Source: Shewanella halotolerans (GTDB taxonomy: Bacteria; Pseudomonadota; Gammaproteobacteria; Enterobacterales; Shewanellaceae). From it: a DNA stretch of 64,000 nucleotides. The notes under the pieces were generated by a model. That model was given only the letters and a program-made list of their open reading frames with translations. It was not told where the DNA came from and ran no database searches. Positions within the stretch are counted from its first letter, which is position 1. Every line of letters starts with the position of its first letter. The DNA lies in contig NZ_CP080417.1 in the NCBI RefSeq assembly GCF_019457535.1, positions 4,340,001 through 4,404,000 of the forward strand, given 5' to 3'. The position numbers were made by a program, and so were the translations under genes. This document shows, piece after piece, positions 33,680 through 42,316 of the stretch.

Positions 33680-34108
33680 TTGGACAAGTTTGATAAGGCC
33701 ATCATCAACGCCCTGAGACAAGACGCCAGACAGAGTGTTTCCAGCATCGCCGAAACCGTCAGCCTGTCGCGCAGCGCGGTTTCCGAACGGATCAAGAAAC
33801 TGGAACAGACGGGGATCATCCGCGGTTATCAGGTGCTGCTCAGCGAATCTCAGAAAGAGGGGGTCTCCGCCTACTTCGAGATCCAACACCGCTGTCCCCG
33901 CTGCGCCGATGTGGTGCATGTGTTCCAGTCTATCCCCGAGGTGATCACCTGTCGCGGCATCACGGGCGACATGGATCTCCTGGTCTATGTACAGGCCAAC
34001 TCCATGCGCCGCCTGCACGAGATCCGCGAATATATCGACGCCCAGACCGACATCATCAAGCTCAAGACCCATGTGGTGATGAGCGAATGGATCGACAATC
34101 GCGGCTAA
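33680..34108 (+). CDS. Lrp/AsnC-family transcriptional regulator
   Basis: 142 residues. An N-terminal winged helix-turn-helix (about 4-60, with SISAIAETVSLSRSAVSERI-like spacing) is followed by a RAM ligand-binding domain (about 65-140) with the ITGDMDLLVYVQ segment. The start is a TTG preceded by AGAGGA. It is divergent from a YjeH-like exporter and two CCGACACTTTG boxes lie between them, so it likely senses an amino acid such as methionine or leucine and controls the exporter. Confidence 0.88.
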   Translation: MDKFDKAIINALRQDARQSVSSIAETVSLSRSAVSERIKKLEQTGIIRGYQVLLSESQKEGVSAYFEIQHRCPRCADVVHVFQSIPEVITCRGITGDMDLLVYVQANSMRRLHEIREYIDAQTDIIKLKTHVVMSEWIDNRG

Positions 34109-34217
34109 CATGGATATTTCTCATGCCTGAACATGAGTAACAGTTTAGGCCTGTGGTTTCCTTTACTATATGCTTAACGATAGACTATCGTTTAACTCTT
34201 TCATTGGTTAAACCATT

Positions 34218-35921
34218 ATGCAGATTGAAAAAACCGCCGAATTGAACCTTCTTTGGGGCTCGCTAATCCTCGAAGAGCTGGCACGCCTTGGAGTGCAACA
34301 TGTCTGCATGGCGCCCGGCTCTCGCTCGACCCCACTCACCCTGGCGGCGGCCAAACAGACCAAGCTCAAGCAGCATCTTCATTTCGATGAGCGTGGCCTG
34401 GGCTTTCTCGCCCTGGGACTGACCAAGGCCAGCCGCGCCCCGGTCGCCATCATCACCACCTCGGGCACGGCGGTCGCCAACCTCTATCCTGCCATAGTCG
34501 AGGCCTGGCTGACCCAGGTACCGCTAATCGTCCTCTCCGGCGATCGCCCGCCAGAGCTGCTGGGCTGCGGCGCCAATCAGGCGATCGTGCAGCCGGAGAT
34601 TTTTGCCGACTATGCCAAACAGGTCAATCTGCCGACTCCGGATATGGCGATACCGCCCCAGGCGCTGCTCACCCTACTGGATGAGTCGGTCGCCAACGCC
34701 AAGGGGCCGATACACGTCAACTGCATGTACCGAGAGCCCCTCTATCCGGGCTCCATGAGCGCCGATTTCACTCACTACCTCAGTCCGCTGGGCAACTGGC
34801 AACATAGCGCCCAGCCCTATAACCTGTTTGCCGACGCCCAGCTGATCAGCGCGCCGACGCCAGACGCCCTGGCGCGCTTCGTTCATGGCAAGGGCGTGAT
34901 TATCGCAGGCACCCTGGCGCCCGAGCAGCAACCCGAACAGCTTATCGAACTGGCGCAAAAGCTCGGCTGGCCACTGCTGACCGACGCCCAGTCTCAGCTG
35001 AGACAACATGGCGCGGCAATCGGCAACATAGATCAACTCCTGCTGCAGCCCAAGGCCAAGGCGCTGCTGCAGGAAGCCGACACTGTGCTGGTGTTCGGCG
35101 GACGTCTGCTGTCGAAACGCCTGATTAACTATCTTAGCGAGCAGAAATGGAAACGTTACTGGCAGGTGCTGCCGCGTCAGACCCGGCTCGATCCTAGCCA
35201 TAGCGCCAAGCAGGTGTGGATAAGCCCACTTGCCGCCTTTGCTCAACTGCCCTGGCCGAGATCCTCCGAGGCCAACTGGGCACTGCAACTGATCGAGGCC
35301 AACGAGCAGCTGGCAACCCTGTTCCAGCAGCAGATAGACGACGCCGAGTTTGGTGAGGCCCAGGTGGTGCGCGCCATCGCCGGACGCGGTGAGCAGCAGC
35401 TGTTTATCGGTAACAGCCTGCCGGTACGCCTCTACGACATGTACGCCCCCATCACCCCCTTAGCGCCTCGCGTCTTTACCAACCGCGGCGCCTCGGGTAT
35501 CGACGGCCTGCTGGCCACCGCCTGCGGAATAGCGGCCCACAAGGCCAGCCCGACCACGCTTGTCATCGGCGATCTGTCACAGCTGCACGATCTCAACTCA
35601 TTGGCGTTGGCGGCGAAGCAACAGGGCACTCTGGTGATCGTCATACTCAACAACGACGGCGGCAACATCTTCAACCTGCTGCCCGTGCCCGACGAGAAGC
35701 TGCGCAGCGGGTATTATCGTCTGGCCCACGGCCTGGAATTTGGCTATGGCGCGGCCATGTTCGGCCTGCCCTATAATCGCGTCGAGGATATAGTGAGTTT
35801 CAACGAGGCATACGACGATGCCCTCACCTACCCGGGTGCCTCTGTCATCGAGGTCTGTGTGGCGCAGGATCAGGCCAGCGAACAGATCGAGCGCCTCGCC
35901 GCCTGGATCAAGCAAAGCTGA
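34218..35921 (+). CDS. menD: SEPHCHC synthase MenD
   Basis: 567 residues. It joins 2-oxoglutarate to isochorismate with thiamine diphosphate, the first committed step of menaquinone synthesis. Typical marks are the N-terminal APGSRSTPL segment (about 32-40), the central TPP domain, GDLSQLHDLNSL (about 454-465) and NNDGGNIFNLLP near 477-488. It starts a four-gene men operon: its TGA overlaps the menH ATG. Menaquinone is the main quinone for anaerobic respiration in Shewanella. No menF or menB is in the window. Confidence 0.96.
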   Translation: MQIEKTAELNLLWGSLILEELARLGVQHVCMAPGSRSTPLTLAAAKQTKLKQHLHFDERGLGFLALGLTKASRAPVAIITTSGTAVANLYPAIVEAWLTQVPLIVLSGDRPPELLGCGANQAIVQPEIFADYAKQVNLPTPDMAIPPQALLTLLDESVANAKGPIHVNCMYREPLYPGSMSADFTHYLSPLGNWQHSAQPYNLFADAQLISAPTPDALARFVHGKGVIIAGTLAPEQQPEQLIELAQKLGWPLLTDAQSQLRQHGAAIGNIDQLLLQPKAKALLQEADTVLVFGGRLLSKRLINYLSEQKWKRYWQVLPRQTRLDPSHSAKQVWISPLAAFAQLPWPRSSEANWALQLIEANEQLATLFQQQIDDAEFGEAQVVRAIAGRGEQQLFIGNSLPVRLYDMYAPITPLAPRVFTNRGASGIDGLLATACGIAAHKASPTTLVIGDLSQLHDLNSLALAAKQQGTLVIVILNNDGGNIFNLLPVPDEKLRSGYYRLAHGLEFGYGAAMFGLPYNRVEDIVSFNEAYDDALTYPGASVIEVCVAQDQASEQIERLAAWIKQS

Positions 35922-36718
35922 TGCTGGCCTACCGATGCGATGGCGACAGCCAAAGACCCGTCTTAGTCTTATTGCATGGACTGCTGGGAGATAAAGATGA
36001 CTGGCAGGCCATCCTCCCTCGGCTCAGTCACCATTTCTGCTGTATCGCCCTGGATCTGCCCGGTCATGGCGCCAGCCCTTCGCTCGAAGGCAATCCAGAC
36101 TCGTCAGGCTTTCAGCGGGTCGTGACCCATATCCTCTCGACACTGGACGAGCTAAAGGTAAATCGCTTTCATCTGCTGGGTTACTCACTCGGTGGCCGCA
36201 TCGCCCTGCATCTCGCCCAACATCTTGTAAAACGGGCGCCCGAGCGTCTGCTCAGCCTACATCTGGAATCTTGTCATCCTGGGCTTAGCAATGACGAAGA
36301 AAGAGCCCAGAGGCTGGAGCAGGATAGGCGCTGGCAGCAGAAGTTACTGTCTCTGCCCATCACAGATTTTCTCGCCCTCTGGTACAGGCAGGGGGTGTTT
36401 GCCTCCCTTAGCGACGCGCAGCGGCAGAGGCTCATCCAGAAGCGGGCCCATAATAGTCCCGAGGCGCTGGCCAGCATCTACCTGCCCACCTCTCTGGGGC
36501 AGCAGGCGAATCTGGCGCAGTTACCCAGTGAGCTGGCGCTCCCCTGGCACTACTATGTCGGCCTGCAGGACGATAAGTTTCTCGCCCTGGCGAGCGCCTG
36601 GCAGGCGAGACAGGGGATATCCCTAACCAAGGTGCCGGAAGCCGGACACAACGTGCATCTGGCGCAGCCAGAGGCCTTTTGCGATACCCTTATCGCTAAT
36701 CTCAGGATACAAGCATGA
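35921..36718 (+). CDS. menH: SHCHC synthase MenH
   Basis: 265 residues, alpha/beta-hydrolase fold. HGLLGDKDDW forms the oxyanion region, the nucleophile elbow is GYSLGG (about 86-91) and the distal histidine is in AGHNVHLA (about 243-250). MenH removes pyruvate from SEPHCHC to give SHCHC. The start overlaps the menD stop and its end overlaps menC (ATGATA), so expression is tightly coupled. Confidence 0.9.
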   Translation: MLAYRCDGDSQRPVLVLLHGLLGDKDDWQAILPRLSHHFCCIALDLPGHGASPSLEGNPDSSGFQRVVTHILSTLDELKVNRFHLLGYSLGGRIALHLAQHLVKRAPERLLSLHLESCHPGLSNDEERAQRLEQDRRWQQKLLSLPITDFLALWYRQGVFASLSDAQRQRLIQKRAHNSPEALASIYLPTSLGQQANLAQLPSELALPWHYYVGLQDDKFLALASAWQARQGISLTKVPEAGHNVHLAQPEAFCDTLIANLRIQA

Positions 36719-37773
36719 TACTCAGCCAACTCAGCCTCTATCGCTATCAGATCCCCTTGGACAAGCTGCTGCCGGTGGGCAAGCAGCGTATCGATAACCG
36801 TCAGGGGCTGGTCCTCAGAGCCAGCGCGGTAACCGAGCAGGACGAATCTGTCACCAATGAGGTAGAGATAGCCCCCCTGAGCGGCCAGGATGTGGACGAA
36901 CAGCCCCTCAAAGGCTTTAGCCAGGAGTCGCTGAACCAAGTGATCGACCAACTCATGCCCCTGCTGGATGAGCTGATAAACCAACCGGTCGACGAGCTGG
37001 CAAGACTCGCCCAGGAGACACAACTTCCCTCCTTGGCATTTGGCCTTTCGCTGCTTCACGCCAGACTCTCGGGCCGATTGCCCGCCGCCAGACGAGGCGC
37101 GCGAACCATCCCCCTCATCTATCAGGCGCAGGATGAATCGCCCCAGGCGCTGGATGCCCGCATAGATGACTTGGAAAACTCGACTCATGCGGTGAAGGTC
37201 AAGGTGGGACAGACCTCGATGGAGCAAGAGGTTGCCATGATCCATCGCATCCTGGCCCGTCGCCCCGATCTCAAGCTAAGGCTGGACGCCAACGGCTGCT
37301 TCACCCTGGAAGCAGCTATCGATTTCCTCGCCTGTCTGCCATTGGAGGCGATTGAGTATATCGAGGAGCCTTGTGAAAACCCGGGCGACAACACGGCCCT
37401 GTATCAGGCCCTGGGAGTAGGATTTGCCTTGGATGAGACCCTGAGTAACCCAGGCTACCGATTTACCATGATGCCGGGGCTTAGCGCCCTCATCGTCAAG
37501 CCGATGATCTTAGGCTCGCTGGCGAATCTTCAAACCCTGACTCAGAAGGCCCACGAGGCGGGCGTGCGGGTCATTCTCAGCGCCAGCCTGGAAGCCAGCC
37601 TGGGCATCAATGCACTGAGAGATCTCAGCGAGGCCCTGACCCCTGACGAGGTGCCAGGACTGGATACCCTAAGCGCCTTTAGCGCCGATCTGCTGGTATC
37701 TACGGGTAAGAGTCGCTGCCTGACGCTGGAAAACCTGATCTGCCTGAAACAGGTCTTGCGGGAGGCGGTTTGA
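36715..37773 (+). CDS. menC: o-Succinylbenzoate synthase MenC
   Basis: 352 residues, enolase superfamily. Catalytic residues are visible: the KxK motif in AVKVKVG (about 159-165), metal ligands RLDANG, EEP and DETL (about 190-245), and the second lysine in LIVKPM. MenC dehydrates SHCHC to o-succinylbenzoate. The ATG overlaps the menH stop by four bases, and the stop overlaps the menE TTG start. Confidence 0.93.
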   Translation: MILSQLSLYRYQIPLDKLLPVGKQRIDNRQGLVLRASAVTEQDESVTNEVEIAPLSGQDVDEQPLKGFSQESLNQVIDQLMPLLDELINQPVDELARLAQETQLPSLAFGLSLLHARLSGRLPAARRGARTIPLIYQAQDESPQALDARIDDLENSTHAVKVKVGQTSMEQEVAMIHRILARRPDLKLRLDANGCFTLEAAIDFLACLPLEAIEYIEEPCENPGDNTALYQALGVGFALDETLSNPGYRFTMMPGLSALIVKPMILGSLANLQTLTQKAHEAGVRVILSASLEASLGINALRDLSEALTPDEVPGLDTLSAFSADLLVSTGKSRCLTLENLICLKQVLREAV

Positions 37774-39326
37774 AGCACAGCAAGGAAATTGGCCACGAAA
37801 CTAGCCAGGACATTGGCCGGAAAAGCATAGACACCTCGCCGCTGCACCTGATGGCGACCAAGGCGCCCGGGCAAGTCGCCCTGCATCACTGGCAGGATGG
37901 CGGCTACCGCGCCATCGACTATGCTCAACTATCCCAAAGGATACGACAGTGCGCACGCCAGCTGCATGATCTAGGCGTAACGTCAGGCGACAAGCTGGCC
38001 TGCGTCGACCAAAACTCTCTGGCACTGGTGATCCTCTACTGGGCCTGTATCGATCTCGGCGCCATCTTCTGCCCGTTAAACCCAAGGTTCCCCAAGGCGC
38101 AGATCGCCGCAATAGCCGATCGCTACGGCTTTAAGTATTTCTGGGCAGGCGAGGCCTATCAAGCCTTACTGCCGGAACCGGGCCTGACGCTTACATTAGA
38201 CGCCGAGGCGTCACTCACCACGACTCGCGATAGCAAGAAAGCAACCAAGGCAGAAGCAACTAAAGTCGAACCAACCAAAGTAGAAGCAACTAAAGTAGAA
38301 AAAATCAGGATAGACACGGCGCGGCCCTGCAACATCATACTCACCTCGGGCAGCAGCGGCATGCCCAAGGCCGCCGTGCACTGCCTCAACAATCATATCG
38401 CCAGTGCCCTGGGCTCGACCCAGAAGATCCCCCTTGCTTGCGGGGACAACTGGCTGCTCTCCCTGCCGCTGTTTCATATCGGCGGCCTGGCCATAGTCAA
38501 TCGCTGCGCCTTGGCCGGCGCGGCCCTAACCCTGCCAGCACCAGGCCTGTCGTTGGCAAAGCAGCTTAAGGCAATGCCTCTGACTCACCTCTCCCTGGTG
38601 GCCACTCAGCTAGTGAGATTGCTTAACGACGCACCCGAGAGTCTTAAGGGCCTCAAGGCGCTGCTGCTGGGCGGTAGTGCTATGGATGAGCAGCTGATCG
38701 AACGCCTGACGCCGCTGGGCATTCCGGCATTTACCAGCTACGGTATGACAGAGATGAGCTCGCAGATCACCACGGCAAGAGCCAATGCCCAGGGCAGTTG
38801 CGGCATGCCTCTGCCTGGGCGTCAGCTGAATATTATCGATGAGGTGATCTATGTGCGCGGCGAGACACTGTTTCTCGGTTATCTGGGCGATAAACCGCCC
38901 CATAGCATCGCCAGACCGCTGGATGACGATGGCTGGTTCTGCACCCAAGATCGCGGCCGATTCACGCCCGAGGGTGAGCTGCTCATACTAGGGCGCACGG
39001 ACAACATGTTTATCTGTGGCGGCGAAAACGTGCAGCCCGAGGAGATAGAGGCAGTGCTGAGAAGCTATCCCGGCATCGAGGAGGCGCTGGTGTTTGGCGT
39101 AGCAGATGAGGAGTTCGGCCTGCTGCCGGTGGCCATCATCAAAGGGGAAGTCGCATCGCTTGAGAAACTCGAAGGGTTTCTCTGCCAGCATATCGCCCGC
39201 TTTAAACGCCCACGGCGCTATTTCCCCTGGCCAGAGGTCGAGCAGACGGGACTCAAGTTACCCCGTAAACTCGTGATTCAGGCGGTGGCCGAGCGCCATG
39301 GATTAGCCACAAAAAAACCTGCTTGA
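37770..39326 (+). CDS. menE: o-Succinylbenzoate-CoA ligase MenE
   Basis: 518 residues, AMP-forming acyl-CoA synthetase. ILTSGSSGMPKAAVH is the P-loop motif (about 190-204), and SYGMTEMSSQ (about 326-335) the second nucleotide motif; the hinge region LGRTDNMFICGGENV follows near 407-421. It activates o-succinylbenzoate with ATP and CoA. The start is a TTG with GGAGG upstream, overlapping the menC stop. An unusual Thr/Lys/Glu/Val pentapeptide repeat of about 25 residues sits just before the P-loop (about 155-178). A bidirectional terminator follows. Confidence 0.92.
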   Translation: MKHSKEIGHETSQDIGRKSIDTSPLHLMATKAPGQVALHHWQDGGYRAIDYAQLSQRIRQCARQLHDLGVTSGDKLACVDQNSLALVILYWACIDLGAIFCPLNPRFPKAQIAAIADRYGFKYFWAGEAYQALLPEPGLTLTLDAEASLTTTRDSKKATKAEATKVEPTKVEATKVEKIRIDTARPCNIILTSGSSGMPKAAVHCLNNHIASALGSTQKIPLACGDNWLLSLPLFHIGGLAIVNRCALAGAALTLPAPGLSLAKQLKAMPLTHLSLVATQLVRLLNDAPESLKGLKALLLGGSAMDEQLIERLTPLGIPAFTSYGMTEMSSQITTARANAQGSCGMPLPGRQLNIIDEVIYVRGETLFLGYLGDKPPHSIARPLDDDGWFCTQDRGRFTPEGELLILGRTDNMFICGGENVQPEEIEAVLRSYPGIEEALVFGVADEEFGLLPVAIIKGEVASLEKLEGFLCQHIARFKRPRRYFPWPEVEQTGLKLPRKLVIQAVAERHGLATKKPA

Positions 39327-39340
39327 TAGCAGGTTTTTTC
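39312..39340. terminator. Bidirectional terminator menE/rpoH
   Basis: Stem AAAAAACCTGC/GCAGGTTTTTT with loop TTGATA. T runs follow on both strands, so it ends both the men operon and the convergent rpoH transcript. Confidence 0.9.
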
Positions 39341-39365
39341 ATTCTTTGTTATTCACCTTAGGGCG

Positions 39366-40223
39366 TTACATTTCCATGCGACCCTTGAGCTTGTTCATGG
39401 CGTTCTTCTCAAGCTGCCTGATACGCTCGGCAGAAACTTGATAAGTGGCCGCCAGCTCTTGCAGCGTGGTCTTATCTTCGTCTAACCAACGCGCCTGTAG
39501 AATATGCTGGCTACGCTCATCAAGGGTCTTGATGGCCGCCAGAAGACGAGTTTGGTTATCGGCTTCGAAGTTGTCATTTTCGACCTGAGAGGCGATATCA
39601 GACGAATGATCCTCAAGGTAATGCACCGGGGCATAGTCCTGATCGTCATCGTTGTCACTGGCCAGATCGAAGGCTGGATCCTGCGCCGCCATGCGTGATT
39701 CCATCTCAGTCACATCGCTCTTCGAGACGCCCAGGTTTTCGGCCACCATGGTCACCTCTTCATCGCTGAACCAGCCAAGACGTTTCTTAGCCTTACGCAG
39801 ATTGAAGAACAGTTTACGCTGCGCCTTGGTGGTCGCGACCTTAACGATACGCCAGTTTTTTAGCACGTATTCGTGGATCTCGGCTTTAATCCAATGCACG
39901 GCAAACGAGACAAGACGTACACCCACATCGGGATCAAAGCGCTTTACCGCCTTCATCAGACCAATGTTACCTTCCTGGATCAGATCCGCCTGTGGCAGAC
40001 CATAACCCGCGTAACCTTTGGCGACATGAATAACGAAACGAAGATGAGACATAATCAACTGCTTCGCAGCCTGAATGTCACCGGTCTCCTGCAGACGTTT
40101 CGCCAGCTCATACTCCTCATTCGCCTCCAACATAGGAATGTTGTGCGCAGAATGGATATAAGCCTCTATGCTACTGCTGCTTTGAGGTACCATTAGTGCC
40201 ATTGATTGCGTTTGATTAGTCAT
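39366..40223 (-). CDS. rpoH: Heat-shock sigma factor RpoH (sigma-32)
   Basis: 285 residues, normal RpoH length. Region 2 includes IQEGNIGLMKAVKRFDP (about 82-98), the RpoH box QRKLFFNLRK (about 133-142) distinguishes it from other sigma factors, and region 4 ends with a helix-turn-helix (about 245-280). It directs transcription of chaperone and protease genes. Its gene follows ftsX on the same strand, as in most gammaproteobacteria, after a 292-bp leader/promoter region (40224-40515) with no further gene. Confidence 0.97.
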   Translation of the reverse strand: MTNQTQSMALMVPQSSSSIEAYIHSAHNIPMLEANEEYELAKRLQETGDIQAAKQLIMSHLRFVIHVAKGYAGYGLPQADLIQEGNIGLMKAVKRFDPDVGVRLVSFAVHWIKAEIHEYVLKNWRIVKVATTKAQRKLFFNLRKAKKRLGWFSDEEVTMVAENLGVSKSDVTEMESRMAAQDPAFDLASDNDDDQDYAPVHYLEDHSSDIASQVENDNFEADNQTRLLAAIKTLDERSQHILQARWLDEDKTTLQELAATYQVSAERIRQLEKNAMNKLKGRMEM

Positions 40224-40515
40224 TAACGCTCCTAACTTCTTATCTTGCTTAAATTTAACGCTTCGGGTGCTCAGCGCCGTCTGAGGACAGCATTCCGTGG
40301 GAGTATAAAGAAAGGGATTACGCCCAGGGACAAGCTGATGAACTATTAACTATCTGACAGTCTATGTCAACACTCGAAGCTGAACAGGGTTTAATTTCAC
40401 CCGATTCTATAGACATTGCAAGTGAAAATTAGTTCATAAATTCCCGGGAGTCCAGCCCCCAGGCCAGCCTATTTCTGCGGCAATAAATACCCGCTTAGCC
40501 TGTGTGGCACAGCCC

Positions 40516-41481
40516 CTAGGAAGGCTCGATCGCCCTTAGGTGTTGACGCACCGACAGGTAGGAACCTAACCAACCGAGGAAGGAGGCCAAGAGTATCAGC
40601 TCGCCCAGCTCAACCAGGGTCAGCGACTGCATCTCCAGCGTACTGCCATAGAGGCCGAGCAGGCTCGCCAGGGCGCCGTCCAGATACCAAACCAGCAGAT
40701 TGATGATCACCCAGGCCAGTACGCCGCCGATCACCCCAAACCAGATCCCGGTATAGAGGAAGGGACGCTGAATAAAGGCCTCTGTGGCGCCCACCAGCTT
40801 CATCACCTCGATCTCGGTGCGGCGATTCATGATGGCCAGACGTATGGTGTTACCTATCACCAGCACCACGGCCAACACCAGCAGGGCGGCGATGGCCATC
40901 ACGGTGCGCTCCAGCAGCCTCACCACGGCCTGCAGGCGCTCCAGCCACTCAATATCCAGTCGACCAAAGCTTACCTCAGGTTCGAGCTCTAGCTTCTTTA
41001 GCAGCTCGCGGGCGCCATTAGGGCTGGCGTGCTTGATACTCGGGGTTACCGTGATCACCGCAGGTAACGGATTCTCATCCAGATAAGCCAAGGCCTCGCC
41101 AAAACCCGACAGGCGCTGAAACTCTTCCAGGGCCTTGTCGCGGTCGATATAGCTGACGGCGCTCACCTCAGGGTAGGCGCTGATACGGCTGATGAGGCTC
41201 TGTATACTGCGCTCGCTGCGTCCCTCGTCGATAAACAGGGAGATCTCGGCGGCGCTGTTCCAGGACTGAGTAATGGTCTCGGCGTTCTTCACCAACACCT
41301 GCAGGGCCGCCGGCAGGCTAAGGCTTACCCCCAGCACGGCCATGGTCATCAGCGAGGAAACTGGATTGCGCCATAACTCCCCCATGCTGCCCATGGCATG
41401 TTGAATATGACGGATAAAAAACATCACGATACGACCGCTGATAGGAAGCTTACTGCGCACCAATTGAGGTTGCTGACTCAT
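40516..41481 (-). CDS. ftsX: Cell-division protein FtsX
   Basis: 321 residues with four membrane helices (one near 48-66, three near 195-310) and a large periplasmic loop (about 70-190), the FtsX design. With FtsE it forms an ABC-type complex at the septum that activates murein hydrolases through EnvC. The ATG lies 14 bp after the ftsE stop. Confidence 0.95.
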   Translation of the reverse strand: MSQQPQLVRSKLPISGRIVMFFIRHIQHAMGSMGELWRNPVSSLMTMAVLGVSLSLPAALQVLVKNAETITQSWNSAAEISLFIDEGRSERSIQSLISRISAYPEVSAVSYIDRDKALEEFQRLSGFGEALAYLDENPLPAVITVTPSIKHASPNGARELLKKLELEPEVSFGRLDIEWLERLQAVVRLLERTVMAIAALLVLAVVLVIGNTIRLAIMNRRTEIEVMKLVGATEAFIQRPFLYTGIWFGVIGGVLAWVIINLLVWYLDGALASLLGLYGSTLEMQSLTLVELGELILLASFLGWLGSYLSVRQHLRAIEPS

Positions 41482-41495
41482 GTGACTCTCCTCAA

Positions 41496-42197
41496 TTATT
41501 CGCCGAAGGCACTGGCAGTTGTGTGAGTGCTCGCCAGCTCGTCACCACCCAGGATACGCCCCTGTTTCAGGGTCAGGGTGCGATAACGCATTCTGGCGAT
41601 CAGGCCCAGATCATGGGTGGCGATCAGCACAGTCGTGCCGGCATCGTTAAAGGTTTCAAACAGGCGCAGGATATCCATGGACAACTTAGGATCCAGGTTA
41701 CCCGTAGGCTCATCGGCCAACAGCAGTGGCGGCTTGTTGACGATGGCGCGGGCGATCCCCACCCGTTGCTGTTCACCGCCGGACAACATGATGGGATAGT
41801 GACGCTCCTTGCCATACAGACCCACCATATCCAGCGCCGCTAGCACCCGCTTCTTGATCTCATGCAGGGCGAAGCCCTCGATCACCAGAGGCAAGGCTAT
41901 ATTGTCAAAGACGCTGCGGTCCATCAGCAGGTGATGGTTTTGGAAGATCATGCCGATATCCCGGCGCAGGAAGGGGACATCCTTGGGGCGGATGTTAGCA
42001 ATGTCGTGGCCATTGATGGCTACTCGGCCGGCATTGGCCCGTTCGATCACAGTGATCAATTTAAGCAGGGTACTCTTGCCCGCCCCGGAGTGGCCGGTTA
42101 AAAATGCCATCTCACCGCGTTTCAGATGAAAACTTACGTCGGAGAGGGCCTTCTGACCACCGGGATAAACCTTGCTAACCTGCTCAAATCGAATCAT
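41496..42197 (-). CDS. ftsE: Cell-division ATP-binding protein FtsE
   Basis: 233 residues, ABC ATPase. Walker A GHSGAGKST (about 35-43), signature LSGGEQQRVGIARA (about 138-151) and Walker B LLLADEPTGNLD (about 157-168) are intact. It powers FtsX at the division site. A 119-bp leader separates it from ftsY and holds three 14-bp tandem repeats and a strong hairpin. Confidence 0.96.
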   Translation of the reverse strand: MIRFEQVSKVYPGGQKALSDVSFHLKRGEMAFLTGHSGAGKSTLLKLITVIERANAGRVAINGHDIANIRPKDVPFLRRDIGMIFQNHHLLMDRSVFDNIALPLVIEGFALHEIKKRVLAALDMVGLYGKERHYPIMLSGGEQQRVGIARAIVNKPPLLLADEPTGNLDPKLSMDILRLFETFNDAGTTVLIATHDLGLIARMRYRTLTLKQGRILGGDELASTHTTASAFGE

Positions 42198-42211
42198 AAG
42201 TACCCAATCTT

Positions 42212-42253
42212 AGGTTGTTGAAATCAGATTGTTGAAATTAGATTGTTGCAATA
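42212..42253. repeat. Three 14-bp tandem repeats before ftsE
   Basis: AGGTTGTTGAAATC, AGATTGTTGAAATT and AGATTGTTGCAATA follow head to tail at 42212, 42226 and 42240, just upstream of the ftsE start. They may be a replication-slippage tract. Confidence 0.7.
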
Positions 42254-42265
42254 GTGTCTTGATGA

Positions 42266-42287
42266 GGCCAGCCGAAATCGGCTGGCC
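42266..42287. terminator. Hairpin between ftsY and ftsE
   Basis: A 22-bp near-perfect palindrome (GGCCAGCCGA/TCGGCTGGCC). No T run follows on the minus strand, so it more likely sets relative expression or RNA stability of ftsE versus ftsY than full termination. Confidence 0.45.
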
Positions 42288-42316
42288 CTGGCATTATGCC
42301 CGAGTTCAGACATTTG

